A DNA stretch of 8,631 bases from an uncultured Clostridium sp. (GTDB taxonomy: Bacteria; Bacillota; Clostridia; Lachnospirales; Lachnospiraceae), in assembly GCA_958349075.1 (NCBI GenBank), contig CATWBR010000176.1, positions 1 to 8,631 of the forward strand, written 5' to 3'. Both the position numbers and the translations under genes were made by a program. Positions 1 through 6,508 of the stretch are shown here, piece after piece. The notes under the pieces are model-generated. The model had not been told where the DNA came from. It made no database searches and worked only from the letters and a program-made list of their open reading frames with translations. Position 1 is the first letter of the stretch; every line of letters starts with the position of its first letter.

Positions 1-314
1 CTATTGTCAATATAGTCTTTTGTGTATTTCTGTAATTGTGCATATAACGATTGATATTGATTATTGGATAACCGTGTCATCACCGTAAATGAATTATTTT
101 CGGCGAAAACATTGCATATCAGTTTTTTCTTCAGCCTGTGGGCAATCCCCCACCCATATTGATTCCCATAGGGAAAAGTAATCTGCTGTGCCGTGGCATA
201 CGTCTTAGTCAGCCACTCATTCAGTGAAGAAAACAGTCCGGCAGTTTCACCGCAATAGGATGTCATATCAGCGAGTGAGGGAGTCTCCTGTTTGTTAAGC
301 ATTCTCTCGTACAT
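1..314 (-). CDS. DUF3788 family protein, 3' end cut by window edge
   Basis: An open frame of 104 codons runs from an ATG at 314-312 to the left edge without a stop, so the C-terminus lies outside the window. The start is supported by a GGAAGG Shine-Dalgarno motif eight bases upstream. The protein begins MYERMLNKQETPS, followed by a region reading PYGNQYGWGIAHRLKKKLIC and then NSFTVMTRLSNNQ. This matches my recollection of DUF3788 proteins (about 140 residues: MYERML start, a YGxKYGWxxR-like centre, then an FTVxxxLG strand). The function of the family is not established; the fold is thought to resemble small YdhG/MmcQ-like domains, which is uncertain. The start is only 25 bases after the stop of the DUF1266-like gene, which suggests cotranscription. 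No transmembrane segment is seen in the visible part. Confidence 0.72.
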   Translation of the reverse strand, partial: MYERMLNKQETPSLADMTSYCGETAGLFSSLNEWLTKTYATAQQITFPYGNQYGWGIAHRLKKKLICNVFAENNSFTVMTRLSNNQYQSLYAQLQKYTKDYIDN

Positions 315-339
315 AATAAGCGCCTTCCGAATTTTTATT

Positions 340-1146
340 TTACCATTCCTTTTTCAGTTCCGTATACCAGTCGAGCTGATAAGGCCCGTCCTCCATGGCA
401 TTCAGGGACTGATAGAGGTAGACACGGTACTGGAACTCAGACTGAGGATCAGTGGGATCCGATTTGCTCCAATAGACGTACCCGTAAATATAGCTCTGCA
501 TAAAGTCCTCCCAGGATGGGAACATGGCCTGTGCCTTCCTGGCAATTTCCAGCGATTTGTCCATCGCCTCCTCATAAGTATAATATCCGGTCACATAGTA
601 CTGGCCCAGAAGCATCAGGGCCCGGCTCAAATCCCAGCCCGCACATGCATTTTCCCCATAGGTCTTATACGCCATGTAGGCAGCCATCTGCCGGCCCGCC
701 TCCCCGTCGGAAATAGAGCTCTGGGGGCCGTTGTCTCCCCAGGATGCATTCAAATCAATATCCGTTGCATACTGCCCCAGATTATGCTCATTGTAGTAAT
801 TTAAAAGCGCTTTGTTATGCCCCTCGGTCTCCAGCCAGGTAATCTTCTCCTCGGCGCTCCGGCGGTCCGTAACACTCCAGTCACGTTTTAACACCTGCGT
901 GAGGGCCACTGAATAGACAGGATCCGTTGGTGAACCGCCTCCCGGTTTGGAGATATCCGCACCGTTGCGGACACACCAGAGGGCATAGGCGGAATTGAAC
1001 CAACGCACCGTATCAGGATATGTCTGTGACTCTGTTCCGCTTTTTGTTCCGGCCTGCACCGTTAAACTGCTGCCAGGCAGCGGGGAAAGACTGCATGAAA
1101 AAACTGCACATAAAAGTACTGCCGCCATTAATTTCCTTTTTCTCAT
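340..1146 (-). CDS. Exported DUF1266 domain protein
   Basis: 268 residues. The N-terminus is a clear Sec signal peptide: basic MRKRK, a hydrophobic stretch (LMAAVLLCAVF), then SSLTVQA followed by Gly, a plausible signal peptidase I site after residue 32. VFSC at residues 15-18 is a poor lipobox because Phe is at -2, so a lipoprotein is less likely. The mature part starts with a tryptophan-rich helix (RWFNSAYALWCVRNG). Around residues 168-230 it carries the DUF1266 signature: GWDLSRALMLLGQYYVTGYY, then EEAMDKSLEIARKAQ, then FPSWEDFMQSYIYGYVYW. DUF1266 is of unknown function, and the members I recall are mostly cytoplasmic, so the signal peptide is notable. The ATG is preceded by GGAGG at seven bases. 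The gap to the upstream GNAT gene is 72 bases. The substrate and role cannot be read from the sequence. Confidence 0.75.
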   Translation of the reverse strand: MRKRKLMAAVLLCAVFSCSLSPLPGSSLTVQAGTKSGTESQTYPDTVRWFNSAYALWCVRNGADISKPGGGSPTDPVYSVALTQVLKRDWSVTDRRSAEEKITWLETEGHNKALLNYYNEHNLGQYATDIDLNASWGDNGPQSSISDGEAGRQMAAYMAYKTYGENACAGWDLSRALMLLGQYYVTGYYTYEEAMDKSLEIARKAQAMFPSWEDFMQSYIYGYVYWSKSDPTDPQSEFQYRVYLYQSLNAMEDGPYQLDWYTELKKEW

Positions 1147-1218
1147 TCCTTTTCCTCCATTGCGTCTATCTAAATTCCGGTTCCATGTCTTATGTCTGAT
1201 GTTTCCATTCGGACCTCA

Positions 1219-1653
1219 TCATGAAAGATTTTTGGTAAAATAGTGCCGTTTTCCGGTCAGGGGGTAGTGTTCCAACAAGAAGACCTCCCCGTATCCAAGC
1301 TTTTTATAAAAATCAGGAGCCTGGAAACTGAAGGTGTCTAAAAATACGAATTTACACCCTCTTTCCCTGGCTGTGTCCTCAGCCTTCCTGAGCAGCCGGC
1401 TGCCGATATTCTGGCCTCTCAATATAGCATCCACCCATAAAAATTTTATCATAAGCCAGTTGCCATGCGTCTCCCCAATCAGTCCGGCAATTTTCTTTCC
1501 CTGTGCATCCTCCAGAAAGACACCCAACTCCCGGGGTTTTTTATCTTCAATTCTGGCCAGGTTATATTCTAGTAATCCGGCATAGATTTCGGCCCTGTCC
1601 TGCTCCTCTATTTTATCTGTAATCCGAAAATAATCGTCATTCTGAAACTCCAT
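1219..1653 (-). CDS. GNAT family N-acetyltransferase
   Basis: 144 residues, the usual length for a single GNAT domain. The core acetyl-CoA binding motif A is visible as LWVDAILRGQNIGSRLL (residues 72-88). The strand before it ends in the typical L-x-V, and RGQNIGS supplies the pyrophosphate loop, with Asn82 in place of the more common glycine. A later segment, FVFLDTFSFQAPDFYKKLGY, is the classic motif B (FLDTFxxQApxFYxKxGY) of small-molecule GNATs. The acceptor substrate is unknown. These enzymes transfer an acetyl group to amines in the cytoplasm. The start ATG has a strong AAGGAGA motif eight bases away, and the SD almost abuts the stop codon of the DUF4317 gene 16 bases upstream, which argues for cotranscription. 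Both ends look intact. Confidence 0.9.
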   Translation of the reverse strand: MEFQNDDYFRITDKIEEQDRAEIYAGLLEYNLARIEDKKPRELGVFLEDAQGKKIAGLIGETHGNWLMIKFLWVDAILRGQNIGSRLLRKAEDTARERGCKFVFLDTFSFQAPDFYKKLGYGEVFLLEHYPLTGKRHYFTKNLS

Positions 1654-1669
1654 TTTAGTGCTCTCCTTT

Positions 1670-2314
1670 TTAATAATCCTGTTCCTTTTCCGGAATCACA
1701 TCTAAGGTTCGAAGCAGTTCCCTGTGGGGACGTCCCGCATCTGCGTGGAATATGGCAATATGGTTCGGATCCCCGCTCCTGTCGGTGAAAGCGGGAAATA
1801 AAAATCCAAATTCCGGTTTGCCCGGCTCATACTCCCCGGACATGGGACAGATGGCGCATATCAGATATTCAAATACCTCTTCCGATTCCCACAGGCGTTC
1901 CTTGTCGGATGCCTTTGCCGGTATATCATAACGGTCGTGGAAAACGAGAACGGCATACCCGGAGGATGCGTGATAGTTCTCCATGATAACGTCGTAAAAC
2001 GTATCCATCAGGGCGTCGTTTTTCAAGCCGCATTCATTCATCGCCATCAGTAACTGCCACATGCCGCCCGGCTTTCGTACCGCCTCGGGGAATTCATATC
2101 TCTTCAGGTTCACATTGGTGGCTGAAAATGGGATTTCCTTTGCCAGCGCCAGCTTTTTTGTCCGTTCCGGCGAGGAAAGTTTCAGAAAGTTAGTATTAAA
2201 ACTTCCGTCAAAATCACCGTCCCTGTCCACATAACAGCCTGCAATTCGTGTAAAGGATGTCCGTGAAAGAGTCATCCGTCTTGTCAGCTCCAGCATATCT
2301 TCTCTGTTAATCAT
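1670..2314 (-). CDS. Compact DUF4317 family protein
   Basis: 214 residues. The protein matches the N-terminal half of the DUF4317 family as I remember it: TRRMTLSRTSFTRIAGCYVDRDG, then an EFPEAVRKPGGMWQLLMAM segment, then LMDTFYDVIMENY, VLVFHDRYDIPAKASDK, SEEVFEYLICAICPM and FGFLFPAFTDRSGD. Typical family members are close to 400 residues, so this copy is about half length. It stops soon after the FPAFTDRS motif (…LRTLDVIPEKEQDY) and also lacks the insert usually found between CAICP and GFLFP. The GNAT gene starts 16 bases after the stop, so no remnant of a C-terminal half is present downstream. It appears to be a natural short form or an old truncation. The SD (AAAGG) is 12 bases from the ATG, rather far. 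No signal peptide or membrane segment is seen. The function is unknown. Confidence 0.85.
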   Translation of the reverse strand: MINREDMLELTRRMTLSRTSFTRIAGCYVDRDGDFDGSFNTNFLKLSSPERTKKLALAKEIPFSATNVNLKRYEFPEAVRKPGGMWQLLMAMNECGLKNDALMDTFYDVIMENYHASSGYAVLVFHDRYDIPAKASDKERLWESEEVFEYLICAICPMSGEYEPGKPEFGFLFPAFTDRSGDPNHIAIFHADAGRPHRELLRTLDVIPEKEQDY

Positions 2315-2368
2315 AATCTGCGATTACCTTTCTGTCATATTATCGGTTTTCAATTTGCCTGGGATGCA

Positions 2369-3310
2369 TCAGAACCTCATCAGGAGGAAATTCGCCGTCA
2401 GGCCGGCGGCGGTTCCGATGAGCAGTATCATGTCCCCCCGTTTGATTCTCCCCTCCTCAACGGCCTCACAGAACGCGTAGGGGACCGAGGCGGAGATCAG
2501 GTTGCCGTACTCTGAGACGCGGTCGATATAGGTGCCCTTCCTAAAGCCCAGTCTGGGCATGATGAGATTAAGCGCCCTGCTGGCCTGATGGGGAACCACC
2601 AGATCGATCTCATCCCGGCCGACGTTCGCCTCATTAAGGCAATACTCCACAAAGCCGGGCAGGCACTTGGCGGACAGCTTGAGGATCCGTTTTCCCTTCA
2701 TGTCAAAGTAGTAGTCTTCCCGGTTCCCGTCATTCATGGAAAATGCCGGCATCAGGCCGCCTCCGCCCCTGATTTCCGTGTCATGCGCACCCTCGGACCA
2801 GGTCCTCTGGCAGCTATAGAGGATTTTAGAACGGTCGGATTCCCGGGATTTTGTCAGCACACAGGCGCTGGCGCCGTCCGAAAACAGCTCGTAGCTCTCC
2901 GTCTGCTCCGGATTCAGGGCCGCGGATGCCGTATCGCCCGATATAATCAGCGCGTTGTTATAACGTCCAATCTCAATCAGGCACGACATTACATCCAGGG
3001 CCGAGATAAAGCTGGTACACGTCGTATTGATGTCCATGGCTGGGATTTGAAGGCCTTTGGCGAGACGTTCATGTACCAGGGCGGCGTTGCAGGGAATGGC
3101 CTGCAGCGGCGTTGCCATGGCACAAACAATGCAGTCTATCTCTCCTATCTCCATCCCCGCGCATTCAAGCGCCTTCTCTGCCGACCTTACCGCCAGATCC
3201 AAAAGAGTTTCCCCGCGTTCCAGCCGGTACCTGGTCTGTCCGCCAAAATCCATCTTATGTGCGGCCAGGGTCTTTCCCCAGCCGGTAATTTTTACCCTGC
3301 GTTCCTTCAT
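2369..3310 (-). CDS. 3-oxoacyl-ACP synthase III (KAS III/FabH-like) family ketosynthase
   Basis: 313 residues from the ATG at 3310, chosen over an in-frame TTG at 3325 because AAAGGGG sits five bases before the ATG. It is a thiolase-fold condensing enzyme of KAS III length. The catalytic triad is visible: Cys98 in DINTTCTSFISAL, His241 in LVVPHQASRALN and Asn270 in SEYGNLISASVPYAF. The SDGASACVL motif (about residues 144-152) and the C-terminal GDMILLIGTAAGLTA glycine-rich loop are also typical. In other KAS III relatives this fold condenses an acyl thioester with malonyl-ACP, or joins two acyl-CoAs in OleA. Aligned by eye to OleA, the position of its catalytic Glu117 is Ile72 here, which argues against OleA chemistry. 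The gene starts 22 bases after the adenylate-forming enzyme. A housekeeping FabH role is unlikely given divergence and the absence of fab neighbours. The substrate is unknown. Confidence 0.88.
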   Translation of the reverse strand: MKERRVKITGWGKTLAAHKMDFGGQTRYRLERGETLLDLAVRSAEKALECAGMEIGEIDCIVCAMATPLQAIPCNAALVHERLAKGLQIPAMDINTTCTSFISALDVMSCLIEIGRYNNALIISGDTASAALNPEQTESYELFSDGASACVLTKSRESDRSKILYSCQRTWSEGAHDTEIRGGGGLMPAFSMNDGNREDYYFDMKGKRILKLSAKCLPGFVEYCLNEANVGRDEIDLVVPHQASRALNLIMPRLGFRKGTYIDRVSEYGNLISASVPYAFCEAVEEGRIKRGDMILLIGTAAGLTANFLLMRF

Positions 3311-3315
3311 CCGTA

Positions 3316-3322
3316 CCCCTTT
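3316..3322 (-). promoter_or_regulatory. Shine-Dalgarno deciding the ketosynthase start
   Basis: AAAGGGG lies five bases upstream of the ATG at 3310-3308. It overlaps the codons that would follow the alternative TTG start at 3325, so initiation at the ATG is preferred. Confidence 0.6.
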
Positions 3323-3332
3323 CAAATGTGTC

Positions 3333-4643
3333 TTACTTTTGTATACCAGACATCTTCCTCTCCACCCGTTTCATCTTCCTGCCCTTTTCCCTGCCGTATG
3401 CCATAAAGCTGATTCTTGGCAGGACAAAACCGCAGTCCTTTGAAAGCAGGGAAAATTCCTCAACTACCCTCTGCTTTCCGTAATCCGTCAGATCGGCATA
3501 TACAGTCAGGCGGCCGTCTGTCTCCTGCACAATTCTGTAATCCCCGGATATCCCCGTCTTTTCCGCTTCCGTTCCCCCGTCCGCGAAGAGGATACACCTT
3601 CTGATAAAGTCAGGGAATACAGGCACATTCCGCCCGTCATTGCCTTGGAAAGAAAAGACATCGTCCTCCCGGCCCTCTATCTTTTCAAGCGCCAGACAGG
3701 GGCTGCCGCAGGCGCAGGCCTCCTTCTTTTCCACCAGTATGTCATTTAAACGGTAGCGGATGATGGGCTGGGCCTTCCGTTCAAAGTCGGTCACGATGGG
3801 CACAAACCTTTTTTCATCCAGGTATTCCCGCTCGATGTATACGATATCCTCGTTCAAATGGAGCGTTCCCCTTGGACAGGTGGAAGCCAGGCATCCCTCG
3901 GTGCACTGGTAGACCTGGTGAATCACGGGAAGTCCGAATGCTTCCTTAAGTCTCCGCTCATCCGCCGGTTCCAGAACCTCGGCAATGGAAATAACGGTCT
4001 GTGGACGGATCACCGTCTTACCCTGTCTGATGTCCTCCGCAATCATGAGAAGGAGCGACGGCTGTCCCGCCAGAATCTGGGGCCGGATTTTCTCAAGGCG
4101 CTTCCTGTGCTCCTCCATGTCTTTATAAATATCAAAAAAATGGAACCTGATATTTTTAGATTTAACCGCCTCATAGAGGTTACTGTCGGCTCTCATAAAA
4201 AATGCGATAGAGTATTGGCCCAGGATACTGCCGGGAAGGAATTTTGCAAGGATGTATCCCGCCCAGCGGTTTTTCTCATCGTCCGACACCAGGAAAATCC
4301 CTCGGTTCCCTGAGGTGCCGGAGCTGAGTCCTACCGTCACCCCCCGGAGCTTCGGCGTAAATTCCCGTTCACGCTCTGCCCGGACCGCAAAGCCGAGAGC
4401 TTCCGCTCTTCCGATTCCGACCGTGTTGAGTTCATCGAAATGTTCCATCATGAATGTTTTGTCCGTAACCGGACAGGAGGATAGTTGTTCCACGCCCCTG
4501 TAAATGGCAGAGCGGTCCGCTATGTACTTTAAATGCTTCCTGATTTTATCTTTCTGCCATCTCTCCAGGGAGTTCCTGTCTGAAAACGGCTTTCTGTATT
4601 TGTAGTAAAGATAATATTTCAGTACGGAAAGCTGGTCAGCCAT
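3333..4643 (-). CDS. Adenylate-forming enzyme, PaaK/F390 synthetase-related
   Basis: 436 residues from the ATG at 4643. An in-frame GTG at 4655 has its purine stretch only two bases away and is disfavoured. ANL-superfamily motifs are visible: the P-loop SSGTSGNRG (residues 107-115), YQCTEG (245-250) for the A5 aromatic/TE motif, RYRLND (296-301) for the A7 Asp that binds ribose, and a basic C-terminal end (GREKGRKMKRVERK) where the A10 lysine would be. Cysteines 251, 256, 310, 312 and 316, the latter three in CACGSPC, resemble the metal-binding cluster of PaaK-like proteins. The family activates carboxylates as acyl-adenylates, often passing them to CoA. The closest group I recall is the 'F390 synthetase-related/putative adenylate-forming enzyme' group, whose substrates are not known to me. 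The first eight bases overlap the end of the SDR-MBL gene, and the ketosynthase follows 22 bases later. The enzyme is expected to be cytoplasmic. Confidence 0.85.
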   Translation of the reverse strand: MADQLSVLKYYLYYKYRKPFSDRNSLERWQKDKIRKHLKYIADRSAIYRGVEQLSSCPVTDKTFMMEHFDELNTVGIGRAEALGFAVRAEREREFTPKLRGVTVGLSSGTSGNRGIFLVSDDEKNRWAGYILAKFLPGSILGQYSIAFFMRADSNLYEAVKSKNIRFHFFDIYKDMEEHRKRLEKIRPQILAGQPSLLLMIAEDIRQGKTVIRPQTVISIAEVLEPADERRLKEAFGLPVIHQVYQCTEGCLASTCPRGTLHLNEDIVYIEREYLDEKRFVPIVTDFERKAQPIIRYRLNDILVEKKEACACGSPCLALEKIEGREDDVFSFQGNDGRNVPVFPDFIRRCILFADGGTEAEKTGISGDYRIVQETDGRLTVYADLTDYGKQRVVEEFSLLSKDCGFVLPRISFMAYGREKGRKMKRVERKMSGIQK

Positions 4644-6489
4644 AAGTTTCCTCACTTCCCCTCTGATGGGAAAATACGATTCTCATTTCCGGATATTCCC
4701 GCCTCAGCCTGCAAAGCTGCCGGAGAGACTTTTTATACGCCGTAAAATCGTTCTGGATCAGGCGCGGAATCACTCTCATCCTGAGCGTGTCGCGGACCAG
4801 ATCATCTCCCCAGCAGGCGTCCGCGGCCAGGAACAGCTTAAAATCGGGTATCCAGAGGCCCATCTGCCCCGGACAATGCCCGTTTAGCTCCACACCGATG
4901 AGACTGCCGTCCCCGAACAGATCATAAACCTCCTCAAAATATCGGCATAGAAAATGTTTTGTAAGCCGGTTCTCCGGTTCCCGCCGGCTCACCCCATCAC
5001 TTTCCCGGGGCAGCATCTCCGTAAACACCAGATCCCTGATTCCCGGTTTGTCAAGCGTCTTCATAGTCCGGGCCGAGGCCACCAGGCGGTATCCGCTGAA
5101 CTTCTTAAGTCCTCCGATATGATCCGGATGGGCATGGGACAGAATGATGGTTCCGATGCTTTCCGGATTGACGGAATCGGCTTTCAGCCGTTCATGAATT
5201 ACCTGTTTTGGACTTATATGGACCGGGTTGAGAAGACGGTATAATTTATGGAACATACCTCCCCGATAGATGGCCTCCGAATATCCTGTGTCAAACAGGA
5301 TGTTTCCAAGCTGCCTGTGACGTATCAGGGCCGCCATTGCCGGAAACTCTCTCTTTTCTCCGGGATGTCCCCGGAAAAGGAGGTGCAGGTCATTGGTGCA
5401 GGAACCGCAGTGATACAGTTTTACCCCGTCAATCAGCGAAGGCGGTTTTGGCAGCCTGTGGGTCGGCTCCTGTTTTTTGGGAAGCCTAATCAGCGGTGCG
5501 TCCTCTTTCTCTTTCCACCAACGCCCATATTCCTGAATGGATTCCATCAGGGATTTCTCCGGTTCATAGCCCAGTATGTCCCTTGCCCTGCTGATATCCA
5601 TGGTCTGGGAAAATGCCAGGGTACACACCGTGTATTTTGTCAGCGGCGGCTCACCGGGCAGACGGAATGTCCTGTAAAACCATTCCAATGCCCCGGCCAC
5701 GCCGTAGACCGCCTTAAAGGGCAGTCTCCTGTAATGAGGCTGCTTTTTAATGGCGGCCAGAAAGGATTCCAGAAGGGTCCGAAATTCCATCGGCTCTCCA
5801 TTTGTAATATTAAACACTTCTCCATCCGCCTTCGCCGCAGTCAGGGCCAGACGGCAGGCCTGCGCCACGTTCTCGACGCTGGTCAGATCCACTGTGATGC
5901 GGCCGTCCCTCATAAGGGGAATCCCAATCCGCCCGTTCGCCCGTAAAAGTCTGGGAACCAGGCTGGTATCACCGATTCCGATCAGCCCCCTGGGACGGAG
6001 AATTACGGTTTCCAGTCCCTTATCATGTATTCTGCCGATCACCTGTTCCGCCATCAGCTTTGATTTAATATAGAAGTTTAAATCGTTTTGTTCCGGCGCC
6101 TGTTCCTCACGGATTCCATAGCGGTCATGCCTCTCCGTGTAGATACTGGGCGATGAGATATACACGAGACGCTCAACGCCGTTTTCAAGGCAGAGTTCCG
6201 CCACCAGAGCGGTTCCCGCCACATTCGTCCTGTAGAAATCCTCCCATTTCCCCCACACCGTGGAGAGGGCGCCGGCATGGATGACATACCGGACGCCATG
6301 AAAACAGGTCTCGCAGGCTTTACGGTCCGTGAAATCGCCGGGGCAGAATTCGGCCCCCAGCTTTTGAAGCTCCTCTCCGCGTTCCCGGTTTCTTCCAAGG
6401 GCTAAAACCCGGTATTCCCCTGTAAGGCGTTTAACCAGATATCCGCCCAGAAATCCGGTAGCTCCTGTGATCAGAATGGTATCTTTCAT
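4636..6489 (-). CDS. Bifunctional extended SDR (NAD-epimerase/3beta-HSD-like) fused to metallo-beta-lactamase-fold hydrolase
   Basis: 617 residues in one uninterrupted frame. Residues 1-329 form an extended short-chain dehydrogenase: TGATGFLG nucleotide loop (8-15), SSPS (112-115) supplying the catalytic serine, and Y140-x3-K144. Arg33, Arg35 and Arg37 after strand 2, without an acidic residue there, favour NADP(H). The overall pattern resembles 3beta-HSD/OleD-type reductases. A proline-rich linker (about 330-353) leads to an MBL-fold domain with a full two-metal ligand set: H452-x-H454-x-D456-H457, H538, D557 and H608. The LFDTGYS segment and NGHCPGQMG context recall the AiiA/AHL-lactonase group of MBL hydrolases. 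The start ATG has AAAGGA nine bases upstream and lies 19 bases after the glycosyltransferase stop. The fusion suggests sequential reduction and hydrolysis of one intermediate, or hydrolytic release of the product; this is inference. The actual substrates are unknown. Confidence 0.9.
   Translation of the reverse strand: MKDTILITGATGFLGGYLVKRLTGEYRVLALGRNRERGEELQKLGAEFCPGDFTDRKACETCFHGVRYVIHAGALSTVWGKWEDFYRTNVAGTALVAELCLENGVERLVYISSPSIYTERHDRYGIREEQAPEQNDLNFYIKSKLMAEQVIGRIHDKGLETVILRPRGLIGIGDTSLVPRLLRANGRIGIPLMRDGRITVDLTSVENVAQACRLALTAAKADGEVFNITNGEPMEFRTLLESFLAAIKKQPHYRRLPFKAVYGVAGALEWFYRTFRLPGEPPLTKYTVCTLAFSQTMDISRARDILGYEPEKSLMESIQEYGRWWKEKEDAPLIRLPKKQEPTHRLPKPPSLIDGVKLYHCGSCTNDLHLLFRGHPGEKREFPAMAALIRHRQLGNILFDTGYSEAIYRGGMFHKLYRLLNPVHISPKQVIHERLKADSVNPESIGTIILSHAHPDHIGGLKKFSGYRLVASARTMKTLDKPGIRDLVFTEMLPRESDGVSRREPENRLTKHFLCRYFEEVYDLFGDGSLIGVELNGHCPGQMGLWIPDFKLFLAADACWGDDLVRDTLRMRVIPRLIQNDFTAYKKSLRQLCRLRREYPEMRIVFSHQRGSEETYG
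4649..4654 (-). promoter_or_regulatory. Shine-Dalgarno inside the fusion gene's 3' end
   Basis: TGAGGA (with GAGG six bases before the ATG at 4643-4641) lies within the last codons of the SDR-MBL gene. The ATG precedes that gene's TGA stop (4638-4636), giving an 8-base overlap in a different frame. This supports translational coupling of the two proteins. Confidence 0.6.
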
Positions 6490-6508
6490 ACGGCCTGTTC
6501 CTTTCCTC

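Noticed and set aside
292..804. Plus-strand open frame with a hydrophobic N-terminus
   Set aside because: It is opposite the DUF1266 gene and its neighbour. The hydrophobic start is the reverse reading of polar codons and there is no supporting SD or family match.
1147..1218. Possible promoter or leader peptide between GNAT and DUF1266 genes
   Set aside because: I find no convincing -35/-10 pair. The 12-codon frame starting at an ATG here lacks an SD and any distinctive content.
2588..3406. Long plus-strand open frame (272 codons) antisense to the ketosynthase
   Set aside because: It lies opposite a gene with clear catalytic motifs, shows no recognisable domain, and its residue pattern (many Gln, His, Arg, Pro) is that of a mirrored coding strand.
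5248..5946. Plus-strand open frame of 232 codons antisense to the SDR domain
   Set aside because: It overlaps the SDR active-site region, has no domain resemblance, and no plus-strand promoter is seen.
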